64,000 nucleotides of DNA from UBA6168 sp041163745 (GTDB taxonomy: Bacteria > Bacteroidota > Bacteroidia > Chitinophagales > Saprospiraceae): positions 1 through 64,000 of the forward strand of contig JBEAQU010000071.1 of assembly GCA_041163745.1 (NCBI GenBank), in the 5' to 3' direction. This document shows, piece by piece, positions 7,340-17,434 of the stretch. Position 1 is the first letter of the stretch. Every line of letters begins with the position of its first letter. Made by a program: the position numbers and the translations under genes. The notes under the pieces are model-generated. The model was not told the DNA's origin and did not search any database. It worked only from the letters and a program-made list of their open reading frames with translations.

Positions 7340-10210
7340 ATGAAAAAATCCTTACTCATCAGCCTGGCCAGCCTCCTGCCGCTCCTCACCGCCTCCGCAC
7401 AGGACCATACCGTCCTGCTCCAAGGCCTTTCCTTCGTACCCAACAACCTGACCATCCTGGCCGGGGAAACCGTCGCTTTCGTCAACCAGGGCGGTTCCCA
7501 CAATGTCAACGGCTCCCAGCAAAGCTATCCTGACAACCCGGAAAGCTTCTCCAGCGGTGCCGTCGCACCCGCTCCCTGGACTTACACCCATACTTTCAAC
7601 GTGCCCGGCGTCTACCAGTATCACTGCGACCCGCATTTCAGCCTCGGCATGACCGGCACCATCATCGTCCAGAGCGCCGGATCGAACCCGGATGTCGTCA
7701 TCACGGAAATCATGTACAACAATCCCGGAAGCGACAGCTACGAATTCGTGGAACTGTACAACCGAGGTGCCGAATCGGTCCAGTTGGAAAACTGGACCAT
7801 CTCGGACGCCATTGATTACACCTTTCCTGCCTACCTGCTCGAACCGGCAAGCTACGTCGTCGTCGCCCTGAACAAAGACCTCTTCGACCAGGCCTTCGAC
7901 ACCAATTCGCTGGATTGGGACGAAGCCAACAACAACGTCCTCAACAATACAGGAGAAACCATCATCCTCTCCGATGCGCAAGGCGGCTTCGTGGACTCGG
8001 TCGCCTACAGCGACAGCAACCCGTGGCCGACAGAGCCCGACGGACTGGGATCCTCCCTCGTGCTTTGCGATGTCAATGCCGACAACGACCTTCCCACAAA
8101 CTGGTCCGCCGCCACCACCCCGACCGGCTTTTCCGTCGGCGGCGTGGAAATCCTCGCGAACCCGGAATCCGCATCGCAATGCCCGGCCGGTGCGGTCATC
8201 AGCATCCTGAACACCGACCTGTCCCTGCTGGAAAATGCCGGAAACGTCTTCATCCGTATAGCTTTGATAAACGGTAATGCCGACCCCACGGACATCACGG
8301 TCTCCCTGGAACCAGGCAGTACCGCAACGCCCGGTGCTGACTTTGATTTGGTACTCCCGCAGACCATCACCTTCGCGGGCGGACTGTCGACAGATACCGT
8401 CACCCTATCGCTGCTGATTCAGGACGATACGGAGATCGAATCCACCGAAACCGTCCACCTTTCCCTCAGCAATCCCACCAACGGGGCGATCGTCGCCCCG
8501 GCCGGCGGATCCTTCCACCTGTCCATCCTCGACAACGATGCCCCCGTTGCCGCCGCCATGGTCATAACCGGTGTCTATGACACACAGGTCCAGAGCGGCG
8601 GCACCTGGACCAAAGGCGCCGAGTTCCAGGCCGTCCAGGACATCCCCGACCTCAGCATCTACGGCGTGGGGTTCGCCAATAACGGCGGCGGCTCCGACGG
8701 ATTGGAAGTTCCGCTTCCCGCCATGTCCCTCGCTGCCGGCGAATGCATCTGGGTCGCCAACGACAGCTCCCTCTTCTTCGACTTCTTCGGTTTCTACCCC
8801 ACCGTCACCGCCACCGCCGCCGGCATCAACGGGGATGATGCCATCGAACTCTTCGAAAATAACATTGTCATCGATGTCTTCGGCGAAATCAACCACAGCG
8901 GCGGCGCCCTGCCCTGGGCCTATACAGACGGATGGGCCTATCGGCAAAGCGGTACCGGCCCCGATGCTGGCTCCTATCAACCCGACCATTGGAATTTCAG
9001 TGGCGTGGATGCCTTCGACCTCGTCGCCAACAATGCCACCGCAGCCAATCCTTTCCCGACCTGCAGCTACTCCGTCGTTCCTCCCGTCACCGCCGTCGCC
9101 AACGACGACTTTGTCTCCACACCCTTCGAAACACCCGTCACCATAGCCGTCCTCAACAACGATATCACGCCGATTCCCGTCGTTTCCGTCTCCGTTACCG
9201 CCGACCCTGGCCACGGAACCTTGGTTCCGCTCGCACAACAGTTCCTTTATTCACCCGATGCCGGCTTCTGTGGCGAAGACCAATTCACCTATACAGTCTG
9301 CGATGCAGTGGATTGTGACGAGGCCACGGTCACCATCTCCGTGGAATGCCCGCTCGCTTATCCGCCCTACTCCATCGGTACGGTCACCTCCGTCAACAAC
9401 AACGGCGCACCGGATTCCCTCGGCCGTACCTGCCAATTGCAAGGAGTTGTCCACGGCGTGGACTTCCGGGGCGGAACAGGCTTGTCCTTCACCCTGATCG
9501 ACGGAACCGGCGGCATCAATGTGTACAGTCCGGTCAAGGAATTCGGATATGCCGTACAGGAAGGCGACGAACTCATCGTACAGGGCATCATCGACCAATA
9601 CGCCTGCCTGACCGAAATCATCCCCGACACCCTGTGGTTGGTCTCCCAAGGCAATGACCTGCAAGATCCCTTCATCACCACTTTCCTGAACGAGACCTTC
9701 GAATCCCGACTTGTGGAACTCACCAACCTCGAACTCGTGGATCCCGCTGAATGGACCGGTACCGGCCCCGGCTTCAACGTGCAGGTCACCAACGGCACCT
9801 TTACCAACATCATGCGCATTGACAACGATTGCGAACTCTACTCCTTGCCAGCCCCCACCGGCTTGTTCCACGCCCGTGGCATAGGCGGGCATTTCGATAC
9901 GGCGCCTTGTGACGACGGTTTCCAATTCTTCCCCCGGTATGCGGCGGACATCATTCCCCTGAACAACGCCGCAACGGTCGTCCTTTCCGGATCCCTAACC
10001 GTTTATCCGAATCCTGCCAATGACCGGCTATTTTTTTCCACATCCCAACCCCTGACGGCCGTGACCCTTGTCAACTCATTGGGACAGGTGGTCCTGCAAC
10101 GCCGGCAACCCGGCCGGGAACTGGACATCAGCCAGCTCCAACCCGGCCTTTATTCGGTCTTCGCCGTGGCAGGAGACCAGGCTGCCGTTCGTAAGATTGT
10201 CAAACACTAA
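7340..10210 (+). CDS. T9SS-sorted mosaic surface protein with cupredoxin, lamin-tail and Calx-beta modules
   Basis: This 956-residue protein has a signal peptide (1-20). Residues 22-112 form a plastocyanin/azurin-like domain with a full type-1 copper set: His54, Cys96, His99 and Met104. A lamin-tail domain follows (~115-250, VVITEIMYNNPGSDSYEFVELYN). Next come a Calx-beta repeat (~285-395, ending SILDND), a second lamin-tail-like region (~400-565), a cadherin-like module (~575-665, DEFTYTVCD-type end) and an OB-like module (~675-850). A T9SS type-A sorting domain ends it (~890-956, VYPNPANDRLFFS... GLYSV). It should cross the outer membrane through T9SS and be surface-attached or released. 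Function is unknown; copper binding is inferred from the ligands. Confidence 0.88.
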   Translation: MKKSLLISLASLLPLLTASAQDHTVLLQGLSFVPNNLTILAGETVAFVNQGGSHNVNGSQQSYPDNPESFSSGAVAPAPWTYTHTFNVPGVYQYHCDPHFSLGMTGTIIVQSAGSNPDVVITEIMYNNPGSDSYEFVELYNRGAESVQLENWTISDAIDYTFPAYLLEPASYVVVALNKDLFDQAFDTNSLDWDEANNNVLNNTGETIILSDAQGGFVDSVAYSDSNPWPTEPDGLGSSLVLCDVNADNDLPTNWSAATTPTGFSVGGVEILANPESASQCPAGAVISILNTDLSLLENAGNVFIRIALINGNADPTDITVSLEPGSTATPGADFDLVLPQTITFAGGLSTDTVTLSLLIQDDTEIESTETVHLSLSNPTNGAIVAPAGGSFHLSILDNDAPVAAAMVITGVYDTQVQSGGTWTKGAEFQAVQDIPDLSIYGVGFANNGGGSDGLEVPLPAMSLAAGECIWVANDSSLFFDFFGFYPTVTATAAGINGDDAIELFENNIVIDVFGEINHSGGALPWAYTDGWAYRQSGTGPDAGSYQPDHWNFSGVDAFDLVANNATAANPFPTCSYSVVPPVTAVANDDFVSTPFETPVTIAVLNNDITPIPVVSVSVTADPGHGTLVPLAQQFLYSPDAGFCGEDQFTYTVCDAVDCDEATVTISVECPLAYPPYSIGTVTSVNNNGAPDSLGRTCQLQGVVHGVDFRGGTGLSFTLIDGTGGINVYSPVKEFGYAVQEGDELIVQGIIDQYACLTEIIPDTLWLVSQGNDLQDPFITTFLNETFESRLVELTNLELVDPAEWTGTGPGFNVQVTNGTFTNIMRIDNDCELYSLPAPTGLFHARGIGGHFDTAPCDDGFQFFPRYAADIIPLNNAATVVLSGSLTVYPNPANDRLFFSTSQPLTAVTLVNSLGQVVLQRRQPGRELDISQLQPGLYSVFAVAGDQAAVRKIVKH

Positions 10211-10252
10211 ACACGGCGCCCGCTTCTGTTCAGCACGCCATGACCCTCTTTA

Positions 10253-10297
10253 GAAGCGGGGCGCGCTCCTGGCAGGGAGTGCGCCCCGCTTCGTTTT
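10253..10297 (+). terminator. Strong rho-independent-type hairpin
   Basis: A 17-bp stem with one G-T pair (arms 10253-10269 and 10276-10292, core GCGGGGCGCGCTCC) has a 6-base loop and is followed by GTTTTGG. It lies 43 bases after the mosaic-protein stop and is GC-rich enough to terminate its transcript. Confidence 0.8.
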
Positions 10298-10670
10298 GGA
10301 AAATAACACACGGGACTGTACGGAGAAAAGGACCGCCGACGAGAACCGGAATGCCGGCCGGCCGCTTGCCGTCCGACCAAACCAAGCCCTTGAGCAGCCA
10401 CAGCGCAGCCTGGTAGGCCGCTGAAGCTGAGTGGCAGCGAATCGTACCGGTGAAAACGGCAGGAAAACAGCAGCGGCATGTAACCGCAACGCTACCAACC
10501 ATTTGCAAAAAGAGCCATCCTCAATCCTTGTCATACGCAAGCGTATCCTACCGGATGCAGGTCCCGTCCTTCACCCCGAAATGATTGAGGAAGCACCGGT
10601 CACCGATATTCGACACACGCCGGTACGGAAGCGCTTGGCAGCAAGCCATGCTGCCACATCCTCCGCTTTT
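10298..10670. other. Non-coding spacer between convergent genes
   Basis: About 370 bases separate the terminator from the stop codon of the minus-strand flippase gene. I see no credible gene or RNA structure in it. Open frames here continue antisense into the flippase gene and have no recognisable protein features. Confidence 0.5.
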
Positions 10671-12152
10671 TCAGACAGATCCGCCAGTGCTCCGCCATAT
10701 CCGCAACGGACGAAGCGCCATGATCAGGAAGCCCGACAACAAAATGGTATGGAACAGCAAGCGGTGACGCATGTCCGTCCACACCGGCGCCATCAACCGA
10801 CTACATCCGTACAGCAACAAAGCGCCTCCCACCGTCCGTCCGATGGCCCTCCAGTCGTATGGAACCGGATAGTGCTTCCTTCCCCACCACCAACAGGCCA
10901 GGGTCATGGCAGCATAACACGACAAAGTCGCCCAGGCAGACCCCACATACCCCATGCGGGGTATCAGCCAGGCGTTGAGCATCAGGGTAAGCGCAGCCCC
11001 CGCCAACGCAATCCAGGCCCCTACATGGGTCTTGTCGGTCAACTTGTACCAAATGGACAAATTGTAATAGAGCCCCAGGGCAAGGTTGGCCATCAGCAGG
11101 ATGGGAACCACCACCAAACCCTCCCGGAATGCCGGCCCGATGAAATACTGGAACAAATCCAGATACAGGGTCACCACCAGGAAGGCCACCGCCCCCGCCA
11201 GACTGAAATATCGCGTAACCAAGGCATACTGATCCCTCGCATCCGCATGCCGGGCCTGTTTGAAAAAAAACGGCTCCGCCGCATACCGGAATGCCTGGGT
11301 GAACAAACTCATGAACATCGCCAGCTTGTATGCCGCGGAATATATGCCGACCTGGGCCAGTCGCTCCGACACGGTGCCTGGCAACCACAACTTGAGGAGC
11401 TCCCGGTCGATGGTCTCGTTCACGATGCCAGCCAGCGAGACCAACACCAGCGGGGCCGAATATCCCAACATCTTCCGCCATGTTCCGATATCCGGACGCC
11501 ATGGCAAGCGAACCCATCCCGGCAGCAAAACAAGGAATACCAACAGACTGGCCAGCAGATTGGAAAAGAAAATGTATCCGATGCCCATGGTCGGGTCCCA
11601 TATGCGGAATACCCACCCGTGACCGTTCGCAGCCAGCCAGGGACAGACGACCAGGAAAAACAGGTTCGCCCCGATGTTGACAGAGATACCTACCAGGCGG
11701 ACACCAGCGAACGCCAGCGCCCGGCCTTCCAGCCGCCACTTTGCAAATGGAATTTCAACCCAGGCGTCCAGGCACAAAATCGCTCCGAACAACCTCACAT
11801 AGATTGCCTGATCCGGTGCGTAATGAAGCCAGGATGTGACGGGACTGGCCACCAGCATAACCACGGCACCCAAGACCAGGCCCGTCAGCAGCACCGATGC
11901 CTGCGCCGTCCCGAAAACACGGTCCCGGTCGGCCGGCTCCGACCCGAACCTGAAAAAAGCCGTTTCCATCCGACAGACGAAAATGACTGCCAGCAATGCA
12001 GCCAAGGCATAGAGTTCGGAGACGATCCCATACTCCACTTCCGTGAAAATACGGGTGTATATCGGAACCAACAGGTAGTTCAACACCCGCCCCAACATAC
12101 TGCTGACTCCGTAAACAGCTGTTTCTCCGACCAATTTCCTGATTCGGGACAT
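10671..12152 (-). CDS. Wzx-like polysaccharide/lipid-linked oligosaccharide flippase
   Basis: This 493-residue integral membrane protein has about 12-14 predicted hydrophobic segments across its length. It opens with the diagnostic N-terminus of the polysaccharide-export branch of the MOP superfamily, GETAVYGVSSMLGRVLNYLLVPIYTRIF. It should flip undecaprenyl-linked glycans across the inner membrane for surface polysaccharide assembly. The mid-region RYAAEPFFFKQA is also typical of this family. No glycosyltransferase cluster flanks it. It lies 57 bases downstream of dapB on the same strand and is probably co-transcribed. Start ATG 12152 fits the family N-terminus. Confidence 0.9.
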   Translation of the reverse strand: MSRIRKLVGETAVYGVSSMLGRVLNYLLVPIYTRIFTEVEYGIVSELYALAALLAVIFVCRMETAFFRFGSEPADRDRVFGTAQASVLLTGLVLGAVVMLVASPVTSWLHYAPDQAIYVRLFGAILCLDAWVEIPFAKWRLEGRALAFAGVRLVGISVNIGANLFFLVVCPWLAANGHGWVFRIWDPTMGIGYIFFSNLLASLLVFLVLLPGWVRLPWRPDIGTWRKMLGYSAPLVLVSLAGIVNETIDRELLKLWLPGTVSERLAQVGIYSAAYKLAMFMSLFTQAFRYAAEPFFFKQARHADARDQYALVTRYFSLAGAVAFLVVTLYLDLFQYFIGPAFREGLVVVPILLMANLALGLYYNLSIWYKLTDKTHVGAWIALAGAALTLMLNAWLIPRMGYVGSAWATLSCYAAMTLACWWWGRKHYPVPYDWRAIGRTVGGALLLYGCSRLMAPVWTDMRHRLLFHTILLSGFLIMALRPLRIWRSTGGSV

Positions 12153-12209
12153 ACTTGCTTTTTTCTTTTCGACACCGTGGCGCCAGCATCGGCTCCCGGG
12201 CGCTGCTGC

Positions 12210-12950
12210 TCATGCCCCCGTCCCCGGTTGCAACACATCCACCATACCGAAACAACCTTCCCGTCCGACCAGCCACCGGGCGGCTAACAAAGCCCCCGCT
12301 GCAAAACCCTGCCGGTTGAACGCGGTATGCCGGAGCGTGATGCTGTCCGTCGCGGATGTCCAAATGACGCCGTGCGTCCCGGGCACATCCCCTTCGCGAT
12401 GGGATACGACGGGGAAGTCGGATGTTGAAAGGTCCTCCCTTGGTCCGCCCGCCATCATCGGAACCCAACCCTCGTACCGCCCAACGTGCCGGACAATTCC
12501 CTGCGCCAACGTGAGCGCCGTCCCGCTGGGATGGTCCCGTTTCTGCAGGTGATGTGTTTCCTCGATGGCCACGCCATAGCCGGGTTGCCGGTCCATCAAG
12601 TTTGCCAGGTGACGGTTAACGGCAAAGAACAGGTTCACGCCGATACTGAAATTGGAGGCGTACAGAAAAGCGCCCCGAAGCCGTCGGCACAAGTCATGTG
12701 CCTCCGGAAGCCGTTCCGTCCAACCGGTCGTGCCGCATACGACCGGCACACCGGCTTCCAGACAACAGCTAATATTGTCGAACGCGGCTTCCGGCCGGCT
12801 GAACTCGATGGCGACATCCATCTCGCCGAGTGCCGCAACCGACAATTCTTCCGTTCTGCGGATCCGCATTTCGACAGACCAACCCTGCTCCAAGGCGATC
12901 CGCTCAATCTGTCGGCCCATTTTTCCATATCCTATGATAACCAGCTTCAT
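12210..12950 (-). CDS. dapB: 4-hydroxy-tetrahydrodipicolinate reductase
   Basis: This 246-residue enzyme catalyses NAD(P)H reduction in the diaminopimelate/lysine pathway, supplying both lysine and peptidoglycan. The Rossmann motif GYGKMG is at residues 7-12. CGTTGW (about 72-77) and the active-site block ETHHLQKRDHPSGTA (about 131-145) hold the catalytic His133-His134 and Lys137. The frame extends upstream, but ATG 12950 places the beta strand KLVIIG at the extreme N-terminus as in other DapB, so I chose it over ATG 12956. It is slightly shorter than E. coli DapB (273), as is usual in Bacteroidota. A flippase gene follows 57 bases downstream. Confidence 0.95.
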   Translation of the reverse strand: MKLVIIGYGKMGRQIERIALEQGWSVEMRIRRTEELSVAALGEMDVAIEFSRPEAAFDNISCCLEAGVPVVCGTTGWTERLPEAHDLCRRLRGAFLYASNFSIGVNLFFAVNRHLANLMDRQPGYGVAIEETHHLQKRDHPSGTALTLAQGIVRHVGRYEGWVPMMAGGPREDLSTSDFPVVSHREGDVPGTHGVIWTSATDSITLRHTAFNRQGFAAGALLAARWLVGREGCFGMVDVLQPGTGA

Positions 12951-13252
12951 CGACATGATTTTATCCGCGCCCTCCGCTACCACTGTCCGACTTACGGAAA
13001 AGCGTATGACGGGCGCCAGCAATACAAATCACGGTTTTTTTAGTCAGAACGCGGAAAATAAATTGAATTCGCTATCTTAGAGTTGCCTGCGGAGGAGACA
13101 GGCAGGTCATATCAGCCTTTTGTATGCCGAAATGCCCTGCAAACTGGAGTCCCTACCGCTGCCATGTTGTCTCCCGGTCGGGAATGGATGCCCCGCACCC
13201 ACCCGGTCATGCCGCCCGTTCCGGTCCATCACCACCGCCTAATCGTTCCGTC
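12951..13252. other. Divergent promoter region
   Basis: This roughly 300-base spacer lies between the divergent dapB and the next T9SS protein. An AT-rich stretch at about 13050-13080 ends in GCTATCTTAG, one mismatch from TAnnTTTG, and probably drives the plus-strand gene. A similar CATATCTTAG occurs before the S9 peptidase gene near 15155. Confidence 0.4.
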
Positions 13253-14962
13253 ATGCTACAAAAATGTTACTTCCTCTCCGTTTTCCTGTTGTCTGCCGCC
13301 TGGCTGTCCGCACAAACACCTGCCAACGACCAATGCGACCAGGCCGCAGACGTGCAGTTGGGCGAAACGGTCTCCTTCAACACCGTGGAGGCTACCACAG
13401 ACGGCCCGCTGCACCCAAACTCACCTTGTCCTTCCAGCACCAACGACACCTTGTTCCGTGACATTTGGTACCGTTTCACCGCAACCGAATCCGGATTGGT
13501 CGACTGGTCCCTATGCGGCACGGCGGATTACGATACCAAAATCGCCGTGTACAAAGGGGGCGCCACTTGCCCGCTGGCCGATGACGACCTGCTTACCTGC
13601 AACGATGACTTCGGAACCTGCATCGGCAACACCTCCCGGATCATCTTTTCTGCGGAGGCCGGTCAGTCCTACCTGCTCCGCCTCGGCGGTTGGGGTGAAA
13701 CCGATCCGGGAGAAGCCGGGACGGGCACCTTCACGCTGTCCACCTTCACCGCCTCCCTGCCGAATGATTTCTGTGACCTAGCCATCGATATCCCGCTGGT
13801 TACGGGTTATTCCTTCACCAATGTCGACGCCACCACCGACGGCCCGCAGCAACCCAACAATTCCGCCTGCTTCGGCTTTGGTGACCCGAACGTACAGGCC
13901 GACATCTGGTACCGCTTCACCGCAACCTTGACCGGTACCGTGGAATGGAGCACCTGCGACCAGATCAATTTCGACTCCCGGCTGGCCGTCTATGGTCCCG
14001 GGGCGTCCTGCACTCCTTCCGCAGACCAGCTCTATGCCTGTAACGACGACGGTTCCGGTTGCTCGTTCTACACCTCCCGGGTCCTTTTCGATGTGGTGGA
14101 AGGCGAGACCTACCTGCTTCGCCTCGGCGGCTGGAACGGCGACCAAGGTACCGGCACCTTCGACCTCCTCGAAGTCATACCCCCCACACCCCCTTCCAAC
14201 GACTTGTGCGCCCAGCCGGATTCCGCCTGGATCGTAACCGCCGAGCAAGCCGATGACTTCGACAATCCCGTCGTCGGCACCACGGTCAACGCCACCTTCG
14301 ACCAGGATGATTTCATCTTCCCCAACGCCCAGTGCTTCGGTACCAACACGGCCGGCGGCGAATTCGCAGATGTCTGGTATTGGTTCAACACCTATGGAAA
14401 CGAAACATTGGAATTCCGCTTCCTCAAGGGTAACGACCAACCCACCGCCTCCTTCTACCTGGATATGTTCGACGCTTGCAACGAACCTGTCGATACCAAT
14501 GTCGTCTTCGGTTCCTGCATCTTCATGAACGATGCCTCTCCCAGCGAAGTCACCACCGTCAGCGGGTTGCCGGATGTTCCGACGGTATACCTTCTTCGGG
14601 TCACCACCCGACTTACAACGCAACTCCCGGGCGATTACTTTTTCTTCATCGTGGGGGAGGTCACGGAGCCGCCCGTTTCAACAAGTCCGGTGTTCCCCGG
14701 AAGAACCTTCCTCCATCCGAATCCTGCGAATCAAGCGATATGGGTGGACCTCCAACTGGATGCCGCCGCCGAAATCCGGCTGGATGTCGTCAACGCCTTC
14801 GGCCAGCGCGTCCGCTCCACGGAACTCGGCCTGATGGCCGGCGGCCCCAACCGCTCCGAACTGGACATCTCCGACCTGCCGGACGGCCTTTACTATTTGT
14901 CAGCATCCACCCCAGGACGGCCGGCCGGACCACCCATGCGTTTTGTAAAGCAAAGCCAATGA
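13253..14962 (+). CDS. T9SS-sorted secreted protein with repeated PPC-like beta modules
   Basis: This 569-residue protein starts at ATG 13253, which puts the signal peptide LSVFLLSAAWLSAQ at the N-terminus; longer versions in the frame have no signal. Two or three related modules follow. Each contains DIWYRFTAT-like strands, a D(T/S)(K/R)(I/L)AVY core, and paired cysteines in CNDD. The first two (about 25-170 and 175-310) are clearly duplicated. The third (about 320-475, FADVWYWFNT) is diverged. They resemble pre-peptidase C-terminal or jelly-roll domains used for adhesion. A T9SS type-A domain ends the protein (HPNPANQAIWVDL... GLYYLSA). Partner or substrate is unknown. Confidence 0.85.
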   Translation: MLQKCYFLSVFLLSAAWLSAQTPANDQCDQAADVQLGETVSFNTVEATTDGPLHPNSPCPSSTNDTLFRDIWYRFTATESGLVDWSLCGTADYDTKIAVYKGGATCPLADDDLLTCNDDFGTCIGNTSRIIFSAEAGQSYLLRLGGWGETDPGEAGTGTFTLSTFTASLPNDFCDLAIDIPLVTGYSFTNVDATTDGPQQPNNSACFGFGDPNVQADIWYRFTATLTGTVEWSTCDQINFDSRLAVYGPGASCTPSADQLYACNDDGSGCSFYTSRVLFDVVEGETYLLRLGGWNGDQGTGTFDLLEVIPPTPPSNDLCAQPDSAWIVTAEQADDFDNPVVGTTVNATFDQDDFIFPNAQCFGTNTAGGEFADVWYWFNTYGNETLEFRFLKGNDQPTASFYLDMFDACNEPVDTNVVFGSCIFMNDASPSEVTTVSGLPDVPTVYLLRVTTRLTTQLPGDYFFFIVGEVTEPPVSTSPVFPGRTFLHPNPANQAIWVDLQLDAAAEIRLDVVNAFGQRVRSTELGLMAGGPNRSELDISDLPDGLYYLSASTPGRPAGPPMRFVKQSQ

Positions 14963-15013
14963 CCCTGATTACCGCTTTCCCCGCTGTACGGGAAATGGTT
15001 TCCACAGCCTGCC

Positions 15014-15045
15014 GGGGGGGAGGAACGCATGCGTTCCTCCCCCCC
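15014..15045. repeat. 32-base perfect palindrome, likely bidirectional terminator
   Basis: Seven G, AGGAACGCA, its reverse complement and seven C form an uninterrupted palindrome 51 bases after the previous stop codon. It has no T-run. It may terminate transcription or block 3' exonucleases. Confidence 0.6.
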
Positions 15046-15223
15046 GCCCCCCACGGCGGGCGCTCGTTCCCTATCCACCCACCAAGCACAACAGTCGAAA
15101 AAAAATACTAATTTCGCATGCGTTTCGGCAGGAGGTCCGACAAGACTCCCATATCTTAGGCGGACGACGGGGACTAACCCGATATCCTGTCCGGCCGGAC
15201 GCTCCAAGCAAAAGCTGTGTAAC

Positions 15224-17401
15224 ATGCAACCCACCTTCGCCCGGCTACTGGCCGTGACCCTGGCCGTCACCTTGTTGTTGCTGACAGCCTGTTCGGAACA
15301 TTCTCCCCTCTCACCCGGCCAACTAAGCACCACCATGCAGGAACATATGCAAACACCCCCGCCTGTCGCGGAAAAGGACCCCACCGTTTTCAAAGACCAC
15401 GGGACAACCCGAACGGACGAATACTATTGGATGAACCGCCGCGAAGACCCCCGCGTGATTGCCTACCTCGAGGCGGAAAACAAGTATAGCGAGACCCTTA
15501 TGGCAGGGCTGGTTCCACTCCAGGAGGAACTCTTTACGGAAATAAAGGGACGGATCCAGGAAAAAGACGCATCCGTTCCCCAACTCGACAACGGATACTG
15601 GTACAATTACCGTTATGCCGAAGGCCACGAATACCCGGTGCATTGCCGCCGAAAAGACCAACCGGACGCCCCGGAGGAAATTCTGCTCGACATCAATGAA
15701 CTCGCCAGCGAATACGACTATTATCATGCCGGCGGACTGACCGTAAGCCCGGACAACCGATGGCTCGCCTATGCCGAGGACACCCTCAGCCGGCGCATCT
15801 ACACCATCCGTTTCCGTGACCTGCAGTCCGGTGAGATTCTCCAGGAACAAATTCCCGGCACTGACGGAAGCATCGTGTGGGCCAACGACAACAAGACCGT
15901 TTTCTACGGAACGAAAGATGAGACTCTCCGGGTGTTCCAAATAAAAAAGCACCGCCTGGGAACGGATCCGACCACCGACCCTGTCGTCTATCACGAATCC
16001 GATGCCACCTACGACCTGGGTATCGGAAAGACCAAATCCAGGAAATACCTCCTGATCGCCGCCAACCAAACCGTTTCCCAAGAATACAGATACCTTGATG
16101 CGGACAACCCCGACGGGGAATGGACGGTTTTCCAACCAAGGGAAAGAAACCTGGAATACAGCGTCGACCATGCAGGCGACACTTGGTATGTTCGCACCAA
16201 CCTTGATGCCCGTAATTTCAGGCTCATGACCGCCAGCACCGGCAATACCGGCAGCGACCATTGGCAGGAGCTCGTCCCACACCGCGACGCTGTCTTCCTC
16301 GACGGCGCGGACTTCTTCCGGGACCGGCTGGTACTCTCGGAACGGATGGACGGACTGCAGCGGCTCCGTATTGTCAATCTCTCCGACGGAACCGACCATT
16401 ACGTCGATTTCGGCGAAGCAGTCTATGTCGCCTATCCGTCCAACAATCCCGGATATGAAACGGACAAGGTTCGGATCAGCTACCAATCGATGACCACCCC
16501 GGCCACCGTGATGGATTACGACATGAAAGCCAAATCCATCCACATCCTCAAGGAACAACATGTTCTCGGTGGGTTTGACAAGTCAAATTACGTGTCGGAA
16601 AGGGTCTTTGCCACTGCACGGGACGGCGCACAGGTGCCCATCTCGATCGTATATAGGAAGGGATTCCAGAAAGACGGTTCCCGGCCACTCCTGCTCTATG
16701 CCTACGGCTCCTATGGTTACAGCATTGACCCGGGCTTCCAGGCCGCCAGGCTAAGCTTGCTGGACCGCGGCTTTGCCTACGCCATCGCACATATCCGCGG
16801 CGGTCAGGAAATGGGCCGCCATTGGTACGATGACGGCAAGCTGTTGAAAAAGAAAAATACTTTCTCTGATTTCATAGACTGCGCGGACCACCTCGTTCGG
16901 CAACGTTACACCAGTCAGGAGCGACTTTTCGCCATGGGCGGGAGCGCTGGCGGGCTGCTTATGGGTGCCGTCGTCAACATGCGCCCGGCACTCTTCAGGG
17001 GCGTCATAGCCGCCGTTCCGTTCGTGGACGTCGTCACCACCATGCTTGATGAATCCATCCCGCTGACTACCTTCGAATGGGACGAATGGGGCGATCCCCG
17101 TCAAAAAGAATATTTCGATTACATGCTGAGCTACTCACCGTACGACAATGTCGAGGCCAAGGCCTATCCCGCCATCCTGGTCACAACCGGTCTGCATGAC
17201 TCCCAGGTTCAGTACTGGGAACCAGCGAAGTGGGTCGCCCGGCTGCGCGCACTCAAAACGGATGGCAACCCCCTGCTCCTTCATACCAATATGGACGCAG
17301 GACATGGCGGACAATCCGGTAGATTCAGGGCATTCAGGGAAACCGCCATGGAATACGCTTTCTTGTTGGACCTCGCCGGTCAACTACCGGTCAAGGACTG
17401 A
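15224..17401 (+). CDS. Prolyl oligopeptidase family lipoprotein (S9A, oligopeptidase B-like)
   Basis: This 725-residue serine peptidase should cleave short peptides in the periplasm. ATG 15224 gives a lipoprotein signal with the lipobox LLLTAC, so the protein is probably membrane-anchored. Residues ~45-440 form the seven-bladed propeller that gates the active site. The alpha/beta-hydrolase half carries Ser574 in GGSAGG, Asp659 in GLHDSQV and His694 in AGHGG. RHW and HIRGGQEMGRHWYDDGK before the serine are typical of oligopeptidase B/S9A. Length agrees with the family (about 690-720). A TATCTTAG -7-like box lies near 15155. Confidence 0.93.
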   Translation: MQPTFARLLAVTLAVTLLLLTACSEHSPLSPGQLSTTMQEHMQTPPPVAEKDPTVFKDHGTTRTDEYYWMNRREDPRVIAYLEAENKYSETLMAGLVPLQEELFTEIKGRIQEKDASVPQLDNGYWYNYRYAEGHEYPVHCRRKDQPDAPEEILLDINELASEYDYYHAGGLTVSPDNRWLAYAEDTLSRRIYTIRFRDLQSGEILQEQIPGTDGSIVWANDNKTVFYGTKDETLRVFQIKKHRLGTDPTTDPVVYHESDATYDLGIGKTKSRKYLLIAANQTVSQEYRYLDADNPDGEWTVFQPRERNLEYSVDHAGDTWYVRTNLDARNFRLMTASTGNTGSDHWQELVPHRDAVFLDGADFFRDRLVLSERMDGLQRLRIVNLSDGTDHYVDFGEAVYVAYPSNNPGYETDKVRISYQSMTTPATVMDYDMKAKSIHILKEQHVLGGFDKSNYVSERVFATARDGAQVPISIVYRKGFQKDGSRPLLLYAYGSYGYSIDPGFQAARLSLLDRGFAYAIAHIRGGQEMGRHWYDDGKLLKKKNTFSDFIDCADHLVRQRYTSQERLFAMGGSAGGLLMGAVVNMRPALFRGVIAAVPFVDVVTTMLDESIPLTTFEWDEWGDPRQKEYFDYMLSYSPYDNVEAKAYPAILVTTGLHDSQVQYWEPAKWVARLRALKTDGNPLLLHTNMDAGHGGQSGRFRAFRETAMEYAFLLDLAGQLPVKD

Positions 17402-17434
17402 CCAATACCTTTCGTTCTGTGGTCCTGCCCAATC

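Noticed and set aside
10431..12287. 618-codon open frame on the plus strand
   Set aside because: It is antisense to the flippase and the end of dapB. Its translation is His/Gln/Arg/Pro-rich without any family motif, while the minus strand encodes a clear membrane protein.
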